Assembly (NCBI RefSeq): GCF_001750285.1
Contig: NZ_MAMP01000020.1
Span: 186,001-250,000 of the forward strand
Source of the DNA: Domibacillus iocasae
Lineage (GTDB): Bacteria > Bacillota > Bacilli > Bacillales > Domibacillaceae
DNA: 64,000 bases
Direction of reading: 5' to 3'
Under the pieces are notes generated by a model. It was given only the letters and a program-made list of their open reading frames with translations. It searched no databases and was not told the DNA's origin. A program made the position numbers and the translations under genes. Positions 31,014-39,096 of this stretch are shown here, piece by piece (positions within the stretch are counted from its first letter, which is position 1; each line of letters begins with the position of its first letter).

Positions 31014-32117
31014 TTGAAAATTGTCAAAATTATTTTGCTCGCTATAGCGATTTTATTTTCACTGCTTTTATCAGTCGTTAGCCCCTGGGCATTAATTGGT
31101 CTTTTGCTTATTCTGTTAGGCATCTTTGCCGCAGGACAGAAAAAGCCATTTGTAAAAAGACCTATATGGCTGATTATTATTGGCCCTATCGTTTCTCTGA
31201 TACTTGCTATGATCTTTGTCCAGCCACCTTCTGAAACAGCACAGCAGCAGGTACAGGAACAGCAAAAAGAGAAGTTAGAAGAAAGAGATGCTAAACTAGC
31301 CGCTGCAGAAAAAGAGGCGGCTGAAACAGAAAAAGCTCTTGAAGAAAAAGAAAAAGAATTAGCCTCCAAAGAAAAGGAATTAGCTCAGAAAGAAGCTGAG
31401 ACTAAAAAAGCAACCGAAGCAGCCGCTGAGAAAGAAGAAGCTGCCAAAGCAGTCGCTGTAATCGAGAAAGATAATGGCTTTATCGCCGCAACTGTTCTTT
31501 CTGTCACAGATGGAGACACTATCAAAGTAAATATGGATGGCAAAGAAGAAACTATCCGTCTTATTTTAGTCGATACCCCTGAAACAAAGCATCCACAAAC
31601 CGGTGTACAGCCCCTTGGAAAAGAAGCTTCTGCTTTTACAACTGAACAGCTGTCCGGTAAAGAAGTTGAAATCGAGCTCGGCGTTGAAGAGCGCGATCGA
31701 TACGGCCGCCTTCTCGCTTACGTATATGTTGGTGACAAGATGTTCAATAAAATACTGGTTGAAGAAGGACTTGCCCGTGTCGCTGTTTACCCACCAAACA
31801 CCAAATATTTGGATGAACTTGAAGTTGCACAAGCAGCAGCAAAAGATAAAAGTATCGGCATTTGGGAAGTTGAAAACTATGCCACTGAAGACGGGTATGA
31901 CGCTACTGTTTATGAACCGGAGCCGGAGCCGGAACCTGTAGTAGTAGAAGTAGAACCTGAGCCAGAACCAGTAGTTGAAGAGCCTGTTGCGCAAGTAGAA
32001 TCATTCCAAAATTGCACAGCGTTAAGAGCTGTTTATCCAGACGGCGTGCCAGCCGGTCATCCAGCATATGATTCAAAACATGACCGTGACAAAGATAATT
32101 ACGCTTGCGAAAATTGA
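31014..32117 (+). CDS. Membrane-anchored thermonuclease with excalibur domain
   Basis: A 367-residue protein with TTG start after AAAGGATTAG. Order: two or three membrane helices (residues 1-70), a Glu/Ala/Lys coiled coil (75-145), a staphylococcal-nuclease domain (about 155-285: VTDGDTIKV, LVDTPETKHP, ERDRYGRLLAYV), a Pro-Glu repeat, and a C-terminal excalibur calcium-binding motif (DSKHDRDKDNYACEN). The catalytic Arg, Glu and Arg of the nuclease are present. The topology suggests a nuclease held at the cell surface in the lysogen, possibly acting on incoming DNA; this role is inferred. Confidence 0.85.
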   Translation: MKIVKIILLAIAILFSLLLSVVSPWALIGLLLILLGIFAAGQKKPFVKRPIWLIIIGPIVSLILAMIFVQPPSETAQQQVQEQQKEKLEERDAKLAAAEKEAAETEKALEEKEKELASKEKELAQKEAETKKATEAAAEKEEAAKAVAVIEKDNGFIAATVLSVTDGDTIKVNMDGKEETIRLILVDTPETKHPQTGVQPLGKEASAFTTEQLSGKEVEIELGVEERDRYGRLLAYVYVGDKMFNKILVEEGLARVAVYPPNTKYLDELEVAQAAAKDKSIGIWEVENYATEDGYDATVYEPEPEPEPVVVEVEPEPEPVVEEPVAQVESFQNCTALRAVYPDGVPAGHPAYDSKHDRDKDNYACEN

Positions 32118-32214
32118 TATTACAAGCTACCCTTTTAATTTAGGGAAGTTCATTATTAGGATGAAACCTCTTATGAGGATTTTCATATAATTATAATTTT
32201 AGGAGGTTTTACTG

Positions 32215-32733
32215 ATGGGATTGTTTGATATGTTTAAAGGTGACGACGCAAAAAACGACAATGGAATGACCCCGCACTTTGCTTTTGCAACATCTTTGCT
32301 GTATATGATGGGTTCTGATGGTGAGTTTGACAATGAGGAAATCGGTCAACTCCTCGCTGTTTTAGGTGGTAAGAGTAAAAATGGCAAGATCATGGTTGGT
32401 GGTAATAACGATGATTTAATGGATAAAGCTATTAAATATATACGCCGCAACTCTATCGATCAATTCCTAAAAGAAGCTGCACCAGCTTTAACAGATGCTC
32501 AAAAAATGTGCATCCTAGTAAACATCGTCGATTCATCTTTAGCTGATGGTGAATCTGAACGCGAAGAACAAGAGATGTTTGGTAAATTCTTATCTGCCTT
32601 TGGTATTTCAGAAGAGCGTTTCACTCCATTCTTTGAAGTAATTGTTTTGAAGAACGATCGTTCAGTGTTTACTGATCAAAACCATGCTAAAAATAAACCA
32701 GGTTTCGAAGTAGAATTATCTATGCCGAAATAA
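32215..32733 (+). CDS. TerB-like protein
   Basis: A 172-residue helical protein with a good ribosome site (TTAGGAGG). LLYMMGSDGEFDNEEIGQLL and VDSSLADGESEREEQEMFGK are the two acidic TerB repeats, thought to bind metal. TerB-type proteins occur in tellurite resistance, stress and phage-exclusion settings. Here it stands alone among lysogenic-conversion genes, without other ter genes. Confidence 0.75.
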   Translation: MGLFDMFKGDDAKNDNGMTPHFAFATSLLYMMGSDGEFDNEEIGQLLAVLGGKSKNGKIMVGGNNDDLMDKAIKYIRRNSIDQFLKEAAPALTDAQKMCILVNIVDSSLADGESEREEQEMFGKFLSAFGISEERFTPFFEVIVLKNDRSVFTDQNHAKNKPGFEVELSMPK

Positions 32734-32750
32734 TTGTCGAAAAACTTTCA

Positions 32751-32778
32751 AGCTCTCCCTTCTACGAGGGGGAGTTTT
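32751..32778 (+). terminator. Terminator of the TerB-like gene
   Basis: CTCTCCC and GGGGGAG form a 7 bp stem, followed by TTTTGTTG. Confidence 0.7.
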
Positions 32779-32837
32779 GTTGTATACTCAAAAGAACATA
32801 TATTCCCACTATTGTAAATTGGAAAAGAGGCAGCCAT

Positions 32838-33308
32838 ATGACCTATACAAAAACCCACCTTGAAGATTTTGTTGAAGCGCTCTATCGAAACATGAATATT
32901 GATAATCCTGAAGATATTGATATGGAATTGATCGCTCACCGACTCGGTATCGTTATTGATTATGTAGACGCTCCAAGCAAAAGCGTTTATGCTGCCGGAT
33001 TCGTGGTGATTTTGGTCAACAAACAACTTCCTCCCCCGCTCCAATGGCAAGACTTCGCTCATGAGCTGGCCCATGTGCTGCGCCATGCCGGCAACCAAAA
33101 CCTTCTTCCGTCTGGTTTACGCATGATGCAAGAATGGCAGGCAGATCATTTCGCCGCCTATTTCTGTGTACCTGGTTTCATGCTTGAGAAAATCCAATTT
33201 CCTCCTTCTCTAGAAGAAACTATTTTGATAGTTTCAGAGAAATTCAATGTAATGCCGTGGTTTGCGGCAGCAAGGTTTAATCAGTGGTTTAACCGCTTCT
33301 TTTTTTAA
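32838..33308 (+). CDS. ImmA/IrrE-type metalloprotease
   Basis: A 156-residue protein with the zinc motif HELAHVLRH near residue 75 and a third ligand region EWQADHFAAYF. This is the ImmA family, which in ICEBs1 cleaves the ImmR repressor to induce excision. It lies close to the integrase and some 2.5 kb from the repressor, and probably plays that part here. Confidence 0.85.
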   Translation: MTYTKTHLEDFVEALYRNMNIDNPEDIDMELIAHRLGIVIDYVDAPSKSVYAAGFVVILVNKQLPPPLQWQDFAHELAHVLRHAGNQNLLPSGLRMMQEWQADHFAAYFCVPGFMLEKIQFPPSLEETILIVSEKFNVMPWFAAARFNQWFNRFFF

Positions 33309-33471
33309 CTTCAAAAAGAACGTATATTCTTTTGGCGCAAGGTAATATTTACATTACTATTTCAACTTGTTTTCTTGATTGAATTTACCGTTTAATTAGA
33401 CTATTCCCCTCTTTTTTACCACTGTGTTTGGAGAAACGATTAGCATAATATATCAAAGGAGGAATTATATC

Positions 33472-34623
33472 ATGAGTTATTTAAAGAAAGTAGATGCAAA
33501 AAATAAGCAAGGTTATGCATGGAAATGTACAGCTGAAGGTCCGCGCGATCCTATCACCGGCAAACGACGCCAAATAACAAGAAGAGCTCTTACCAAAAAA
33601 GAAGCACAGGCTAAGGTAGACGAAGCAATCGAGGAAATGATTAAGCAGGACAAGCGTGGGATCGGTTCGGACGTGCAGGATATGACAGTGCGACAACTCT
33701 TTGATCAGTGGTTTAACCTGGTTATGAAACATCGGTTAAAGGAAACTACTCTCTCCAGCTATATGAATACAATGCAGCGTCGTGTAATTCCTGTCATGGG
33801 GGATGTCCGGGTGTCTGCGTTAAATGCAATGTTTTTGCAGAAATTCATAAATGATTTAACTGAAGAGGAGCTGTCTCCACGTTATATTGAGTACGTTTCC
33901 ACCGTTCTTTATGGCGCACTTGAGGCAGCAAGGAAATGGAATGTAATTGATGTGAATCCGTTAAGTGATGTGGAACGACCACGTCCACGAAAAGTCATCT
34001 ATCCTACCTGGTCACGGGATGAAGCTCAACAATGTTTGAGTACTGCTCTTCTCACCAATTTGCGTATGTACACGATTATCAGTACAGCTTTTAAAACGGG
34101 AGCTCGCCGTGGTGAGGTTCTTTCATTAAAGTGGTCTGATATTGATTTTGAAAATAAAGAAATTAATATTGAACGGTCTTTGGTGTATGACAAAAAAGGC
34201 TTCCGGTTTAATACACCGAAAACCAAAAGTTCTGTCCGTAAAATAAAAATCGGAGACTCCCTCATTTCAGACTTAAAAAGATGGAAGGCTCACCAAAATG
34301 AATTGAAAATGATTCATCGAAGAATTTTCGTCGAACATGATCTGGTGTTTACCACGGAAACGGGAAAACCCATTTATCCGAGAACAATGACTTTTATGTT
34401 TAACCAAGTTATAAAAGAAGCCGGCGTACAGAAAATTCGTTTTCATGATCTGAGACATACACATGCGACATTATGTTTAGAGTCTGGCATGTCCTTAAAA
34501 GAAGTACAAGATCGACTTGGCCACGGAAACATCCAAACGACCGGAAATGTCTATGCACATGTCACAGATAACATGAAAGAAAAATCAACACAGCTATTCG
34601 AAGATTACATTTCCAAAATCTAA
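33472..34623 (+). CDS. int: Tyrosine-type phage integrase
   Basis: A 383-residue recombinase. N-terminal arm-binding domain (residues 1-60), core-binding domain (about 65-160), catalytic domain with TGARRGE (Arg), HDLRHTHATL (His, Arg), LGHGN (His) and the Tyr in NVYAHV. ATG at 33472 follows AAAGGAGG; 16 upstream codons are open without a site. It lies at the end of the prophage, next to the attachment site at the 3' end of rlmCD. Confidence 0.92.
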   Translation: MSYLKKVDAKNKQGYAWKCTAEGPRDPITGKRRQITRRALTKKEAQAKVDEAIEEMIKQDKRGIGSDVQDMTVRQLFDQWFNLVMKHRLKETTLSSYMNTMQRRVIPVMGDVRVSALNAMFLQKFINDLTEEELSPRYIEYVSTVLYGALEAARKWNVIDVNPLSDVERPRPRKVIYPTWSRDEAQQCLSTALLTNLRMYTIISTAFKTGARRGEVLSLKWSDIDFENKEINIERSLVYDKKGFRFNTPKTKSSVRKIKIGDSLISDLKRWKAHQNELKMIHRRIFVEHDLVFTTETGKPIYPRTMTFMFNQVIKEAGVQKIRFHDLRHTHATLCLESGMSLKEVQDRLGHGNIQTTGNVYAHVTDNMKEKSTQLFEDYISKI

Positions 34624-34700
34624 AAAATGCAGAGAATGTGGTCAAAATGTGGTCAACTGACCTCTTCCTTGCTTCAAAACCTTATTAAATCAACTCTAAC
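34624..34700. other. Probable right attachment region (attR)
   Basis: The integrase ends 62 bases before the stop of rlmCD. The core is expected within or just past the 3' end of rlmCD. The exact core cannot be set without the left end of the prophage, which is outside the window. Confidence 0.45.
34635..34656 (+). repeat. Tandem direct repeat, likely integrase arm sites
   Basis: AATGTGGTCAA occurs twice without a gap (34635-34645 and 34646-34656), just behind the integrase gene and before rlmCD. Paired direct repeats beside the core are typical arm-type integrase sites. Confidence 0.6.
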
Positions 34701-36058
34701 ACTGCTACTGCCTCTACATGCACCGTTTGGGGAAACATATCCACCGGCTGCACTTCACGCGTCTTATAGCCTCCATCTTCTAATACCCGCAAATCACGTG
34801 CGAGTGTCCCCGGGTTGCATGATACATAAACAACTTTCTTCGGCTTCATTTTTAAAATCGTATCCAATAACGCTTCGTCACAGCCTTTACGCGGCGGGTC
34901 AACAACGATAACGTCCGGCTTAATGCCTTGCTTGAACCAGGCCGGGATCACTTCTTCTGCTTTGCCCGCTTCAAAATATGCATTTGTGATACCGTTTAGC
35001 TCTGCATTTTGTTTTGCATCTTCAATCGCCTGCGGAACGATTTCGACGCCATACACCTGCTTCGCTTTTTGAGCGAGGAACAAAGAAATAGTACCGATAC
35101 CGCAGTAAGCGTCGATAACCGTTTCTTCCCCGGTCAGGCCGGCATACTCCAGTGCTCTGTTATACAGTACTTCTGTCTGCACCGGGTTGACCTGGTAAAA
35201 TGACCGAGCGGAAATGGCAAATTTGATGCCCCCGATCGTATCGTAAATAACATTTTCTCCGTACAGTGTCTGTGTTTGACTGCCAAAAATAACGTTTGTT
35301 TTATCTGGATTTACGTTTTGAACAATTGATGTAATGCCTGGAATGGCAGCGCGGATTCCTTCCACGATAGCGTCTTTGTTCGGCAGCTCATGTGTGCGCG
35401 TAATCAAAACAGCCATTTTTTCACCGGTTTGGTAACCGATCCGTGCCATAACATGACGCAATACACCTTTATGGCGCTGTTCATCATACGGCATGACGCC
35501 GTGTGCCGCGCAGACATCTTTCACCTTTTGAATGATCGCATCACTTTCTTCGTGCTGGATCAGGCATTCGGTCATATCAATGATCTCATGCGAACGTTTT
35601 TTATAAAAACCCGCGACAATCCGGCCGCCTGATAATCCGACTGGCACCTGCGCTTTATTCCGGTAACGCCATGGGTCATCCATGCCGAGCACCGGGTGAA
35701 CCGGCACATGCGGCAGCTTGGCGATCCGGTCAATTACATTGCGAACCTGGTTGTATTTCATCTCCATCTGCCCTGTATAAGACAAGTGCTGAAGCTGGCA
35801 GCCGCCGCATTCATCGTATACCGGACAAGGCGGCTCCACTCGTTCCGGTGATGCCTGCTCAAGACGGATTAGTCTTGCAAATCCGTATCCCTTATTTAAT
35901 TTCGTTACTTCAATTTCCCCTGTTTCACCCGGCAGAATGCCTTCTATAAATAACGGATAGCCGTCAACTTTCGCTACCCCTTTTCCCTCATGTGTTAAAT
36001 CAGCAACCGATACGTGAACGGTTTCTCCTTTTTTGACCGGAGCTTGAATCTTTGCCAC
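34685..36058 (-). CDS. rlmCD: 23S rRNA (uracil-C5)-methyltransferase RlmCD
   Basis: A 457-residue enzyme that methylates U747 and U1939 of 23S rRNA in Bacillus. Order: TRAM domain (residues 8-65), iron-sulfur Cys motif [14 protein letters not shown], Rossmann AdoMet domain ([15 protein letters not shown]), [11 protein letters not shown] and the catalytic Cys in [14 protein letters not shown] start after GAGGG. The gene is complete to its usual C-terminus despite the phage next door, so the phage must restore its end. Confidence 0.92.
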   Translation of the reverse strand: MAKIQAPVKKGETVHVSVADLTHEGKGVAKVDGYPLFIEGILPGETGEIEVTKLNKGYGFARLIRLEQASPERVEPPCPVYDECGGCQLQHLSYTGQMEMKYNQVRNVIDRIAKLPHVPVHPVLGMDDPWRYRNKAQVPVGLSGGRIVAGFYKKRSHEIIDMTECLIQHEESDAIIQKVKDVCAAHGVMPYDEQRHKGVLRHVMARIGYQTGEKMAVLITRTHELPNKDAIVEGIRAAIPGITSIVQNVNPDKTNVIFGSQTQTLYGENVIYDTIGGIKFAISARSFYQVNPVQTEVLYNRALEYAGLTGEETVIDAYCGIGTISLFLAQKAKQVYGVEIVPQAIEDAKQNAELNGITNAYFEAGKAEEVIPAWFKQGIKPDVIVVDPPRKGCDEALLDTILKMKPKKVVYVSCNPGTLARDLRVLEDGGYKTREVQPVDMFPQTVHVEAVAVLELI

Positions 36059-36075
36059 AATTACATGCCCTCTTT

Positions 36076-36849
36076 CTAATTAAAAAATTCATTCCGCTCT
36101 GCAGAAATCCATTTTTCCAGTTCTTTTTCCTTCACAAGGCGATTGACTAATATATCGTGCCATACATAATTTTCAAGCAAATAAATATGAACCGGATCAT
36201 CCGTATAAAAAGCGTTATCGCGCTGTTCTACAGATGGACCATATAGCATTTCGCTGCCATCAACGGATAAAATAAACCACTTTTTATGCCCAATCTGCTC
36301 AACAAAACTTGTCTGGCGATGCAAATCAAGTCCAGTGATCGGATTGATTACTTGAAAAACAATACCCTTCATCTTACAACGATGCGCTGCTTCTTTCAAG
36401 AGCGGTTCTAGCATTTCATACATCTCGCTCCATAAAGAAACAATCACTTTTCGTTTGGCTTTTTTTAGAAGTGTTTCACAAAATGCAAGAATTGATTCCT
36501 GTCCTTGAATGGACGCAACCCGGTTATCCGGAACCGGCTGAATCGCCTCTAACATTTTTAATGATTCGTGGATAGATGAAAATTTCGTTTCCCACTCGGA
36601 TTGAATAGAGGACAAAAAAACATCCACCGGCAGGGGTGAATAATAAACACTGTCGTTTATTTCTTCTTGAATCACCACTCCTTGGGCAGACAAACTTTTC
36701 AGTACATCATATACGCGCGCCCGCGGTATGCCGGATTCTTTGCTGACTTGATACGCTGTTGATGTTCCGATTTTCACAAGTGTGACATACGCTTTTGATT
36801 CGTATTGATTAAAGCCAATCGATTGTATTTTTTGAATAAGTTCGTCCAT
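36076..36849 (-). CDS. TrmB-type transcription regulator
   Basis: A 257-residue regulator with an N-terminal winged helix ([20 protein letters not shown], then [18 protein letters not shown]) and a C-terminal phospholipase-D-like sensor region. ATG at 36849 follows GGAGGG. It is divergent from the TauE gene, and a long palindrome between the two is its likely operator. Members usually sense sugars or small ligands. Confidence 0.8.
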   Translation of the reverse strand: MDELIQKIQSIGFNQYESKAYVTLVKIGTSTAYQVSKESGIPRARVYDVLKSLSAQGVVIQEEINDSVYYSPLPVDVFLSSIQSEWETKFSSIHESLKMLEAIQPVPDNRVASIQGQESILAFCETLLKKAKRKVIVSLWSEMYEMLEPLLKEAAHRCKMKGIVFQVINPITGLDLHRQTSFVEQIGHKKWFILSVDGSEMLYGPSVEQRDNAFYTDDPVHIYLLENYVWHDILVNRLVKEKELEKWISAERNEFFN

Positions 36850-36905
36850 TTTGCCCTCCAGAACGTTTCTTTTTCTTATCATATCATGTTTACAAAACGA
36901 AAAAT

Positions 36906-36933
36906 AATAGTTACTATTACAGTGGTAACTATT
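36906..36933. promoter_or_regulatory. Probable operator of the TrmB-type regulator
   Basis: AATAGTTAC (36906) and GTAACTATT (36925) are perfect 9-base inverted arms, 10 bases apart, in the divergent promoter region 17 bases before the permease start. Confidence 0.7.
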
Positions 36934-36950
36934 ATAAGCGAGGTGTTTAT

Positions 36951-37712
36951 TTGGACGAAACGATCATTCTTACGTTATTTTTTTTCGGTTTTTTAGCAGC
37001 TTTTATCGATGCGGTAGTCGGGGGCGGAGGACTAATTTCCATTCCCGCTCTTCTTGCAACAGGACTTCCACCAGCTACTGCTGTCGCGACTAATAAGTTG
37101 TCCAGCACAATGGGTGCGCTGACGAGTACGATTGCTTTTATTAAAGCTGGAAAAGTTGATTTCCGTCTGACAGGCAAGCTGTTTCCAATCGCGTTTATCG
37201 GTTCTCTTCTCGGCGCAATAACAGTTCGTTACGTTTCTCCAGATATTTTAAAGCCGCTTATTCTCGTTTTGCTCATCGCCGTTGCAGTTTATACAATCTT
37301 TAAAAAGAATTGGGGAAGCGTGTCTACGTATAAAAAACTAAGTTGGAAAAAAGCCGTGCTGTTTATGACGGCTATTTTGTTTATTGGCTTTTATGACGGT
37401 TTTCTTGGTGCTGGGACCGGCTCATTTATTTTGTTTGCCTTCCTATTGCTCGGTTTTGATTTCATGCAGTCTGCCGGCAATGCAAAACTGTTGAACTTCG
37501 GAAGCAACATCGCCGCATTGATTCTGTTTTTGACGATGGATATGGTTCACATTTCATACGGGCTGGTAATGGGCGTGGCGATGATTCTCGGTGCTCTGAC
37601 CGGATCAAAATTCGCGATTCGAAAAGGAACGACGTACGTTCGGCTTCTATTTATCATCGTCACAGTTTTATTGATCAGTAAAAATGTATATGACTTTTTC
37701 AGTTCACAATAA
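36951..37712 (+). CDS. TauE/SafE-type membrane permease
   Basis: A 253-residue protein with about eight membrane helices and the family motifs FIDAVVGGGGLISIPALL near the start and FYDGFLGAGTGSFILF in the middle, the duplicated halves of sulfite/anion exporters. TTG start at 36951 after GAGGTG. Substrate unknown; regulation by the divergent TrmB protein is likely. Confidence 0.85.
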   Translation: MDETIILTLFFFGFLAAFIDAVVGGGGLISIPALLATGLPPATAVATNKLSSTMGALTSTIAFIKAGKVDFRLTGKLFPIAFIGSLLGAITVRYVSPDILKPLILVLLIAVAVYTIFKKNWGSVSTYKKLSWKKAVLFMTAILFIGFYDGFLGAGTGSFILFAFLLLGFDFMQSAGNAKLLNFGSNIAALILFLTMDMVHISYGLVMGVAMILGALTGSKFAIRKGTTYVRLLFIIVTVLLISKNVYDFFSSQ

Positions 37713-38049
37713 AAAAGGTCCCTGCTTTTGCAGATGCCACGACGAACGGTGCCAGTCCAAAACCTGTTAAAAAACCTGTACCGATTCGAAGAGAATTATT
37801 GCTCGTGCGGCATTTTTTCTATTGTGTAAACCCATCGATCAGCCCCGGCACATTCATCAAAACGGCAGCAAAAAAAGACGGAATAACGGAAAAAAGCAGT
37901 GTAAAAAAGGCCATTGGAATCGACATAAAAAAGCCGATTAAGATAAACATACAGCGATAACAGACTGGAAACTTCTTTCCTTTTACAATTAAAGAATGCT
38001 CCGGGCGGCGATGGCACGGCATAAATTGAAGTGTTAAAAAATCTTTCAT
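37699..38049 (-). pseudogene. DUF2085 membrane protein broken by an amber codon
   Basis: The frame from ATG 38049 has the DUF2085 mark CHRRPEHS and FPVCYRCMF with membrane helices, then meets TAG at 37819-37821. After the TAG the same frame continues open for some 40 codons (KKCRTSNNSLRIGTGFLTG and onward) to a TGA at 37699, and this text is the normal C-terminal part of the family. So a single base change seems to have inactivated the gene, or the codon is read through. Sequencing error is also possible. Confidence 0.7.
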
Positions 38050-38327
38050 AACGAACAATCCGGACCACAGTCGCAGTCTCCGTCCCGATCGCAGTCAAAT
38101 ATTCGTTTGTTGATCGTTGATGTTGGACAGTCCAAGCCTGGACAGTCATCATCTTTACCTTTTTTTCGCCGCTTATTGTACCAATACACCGTGTAAACAA
38201 ATAACATCACGCCAAATCCAAGCCAAATGAACAGGATGATTCGCTCACCGCTGTCTGGATTCGGGGTTAAGCCGACAATACTGCCGATTATACAAATAAG
38301 AGCGGCATAAAAGCTGAGAAAAACCAT
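38046..38327 (-). CDS. Small membrane protein with Cys-rich tail
   Basis: A 93-residue protein with two membrane helices (residues 1-20 and 28-50) and a cytoplasmic tail with eight Cys/Asp-rich positions (CPGLDCPTST, CDRDGDCDCGPDC). It overlaps the DUF2085 gene start. The tail may bind metal. Ribosome site TGGAGGG. Family not recognised. Confidence 0.6.
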   Translation of the reverse strand: MVFLSFYAALICIIGSIVGLTPNPDSGERIILFIWLGFGVMLFVYTVYWYNKRRKKGKDDDCPGLDCPTSTINKRIFDCDRDGDCDCGPDCSL

Positions 38328-38628
38328 CTTTTCCCTCCATCAATATAGGTGCTTCCTTAAATATATGGTAAATGAAGAAGTAAGCTGCTACTATGTGGAA
38401 ACGATTTACGAACCGGCCATCGTGCCTGGAAAAGTATAAATCAAATTAGAATGGACCGGCATTTAATGAAAGCAAAAAACCATGTGAATATTTTAGTAAA
38501 ATCGCAGCCGGAATAATGGTTCAAATAAAAAACACTCGCTTTGAGTGTTTTTTATTTGTTTAATTCATGCGTTTAATTCAAGAGAAAAGTGGAATAGTAC
38601 AGAATAGAACATAAGGAGTGATCAATCA
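38328..38628. other. Intergenic region without a supported gene
   Basis: Only very short ORFs (24 codons or less) without clear ribosome sites. It contains a symmetrical terminator at 38526-38552 (AAAAAACACTC with GAGTGTTTTTT). A promoter for the next gene probably lies at its end. Confidence 0.6.
38526..38552. terminator. Bidirectional terminator
   Basis: AAAAAACACTC and GAGTGTTTTTT with a five-base loop; T runs on both strands. Confidence 0.75.
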
Positions 38629-39045
38629 ATGAGTTCAGTGAAAGAGCAAGTCTTATCTATTTTAAAAGAAAGCCGTGTCGGAACGATGGCAACAATTCAC
38701 GATAATAAGCCCCGTTCGCGCTACATGACATTTTTCAACGATGATTTAACCCTTTATACCGTGACGAGCAAAGATACGCATAAAACTGAAGATATTGAGC
38801 AAAACCCTTATACACATATTCTGCTTGGATATGAAGGAGAAGGCGTCGGGGACACATATGTGGAAATCGAAGGAAAAGTGATTGAGTCAGATGACGAAAG
38901 CTTAAAAGAAAAAGTATGGAACGAACATTTAGAGCCTTGGTTTGATGGTCCAGAAGATCCGAAGCTGCTTATTTTGCAAATTAATCCGGATCAAATTCGC
39001 TTAATGAATAAAAAAGGACAGCCTCCGCAAACGCTGGAGCTATAA
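38629..39045 (+). CDS. General stress protein 26-like (PNPOx family)
   Basis: A 138-residue protein of the pyridoxamine-phosphate-oxidase-like split barrel: GTMATIHDNKPRSRYMTFF near the start, then DLTLYTVTSKDTHKTEDI. It probably binds a flavin and resembles YdaG of B. subtilis, a SigB stress protein. Ribosome site AAGGAGTG. Followed by a strong terminator. Confidence 0.8.
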   Translation: MSSVKEQVLSILKESRVGTMATIHDNKPRSRYMTFFNDDLTLYTVTSKDTHKTEDIEQNPYTHILLGYEGEGVGDTYVEIEGKVIESDDESLKEKVWNEHLEPWFDGPEDPKLLILQINPDQIRLMNKKGQPPQTLEL

Positions 39046-39053
39046 TTAAGAAG

Positions 39054-39087
39054 AAAAAGCATCGCACAATCGCCTGCGATGCTTTTT
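39054..39087. terminator. Bidirectional terminator
   Basis: AAAAAGCATCGCA and TGCGATGCTTTTT with an eight-base loop; it serves the stress gene and the convergent ABC operon. Confidence 0.85.
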
Positions 39088-39096
39088 TATATCCAT

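Noticed and set aside
37796-38200. 134-codon minus-strand frame over the DUF2085 region
   Set aside because: It is another frame of the broken DUF2085 gene and its neighbour; the family motifs lie in the other frame.
38384-38512. Two very short plus-strand frames in the gap before the stress gene
   Set aside because: At most 24 codons, no good ribosome site, no hydrophobic or coupled context.
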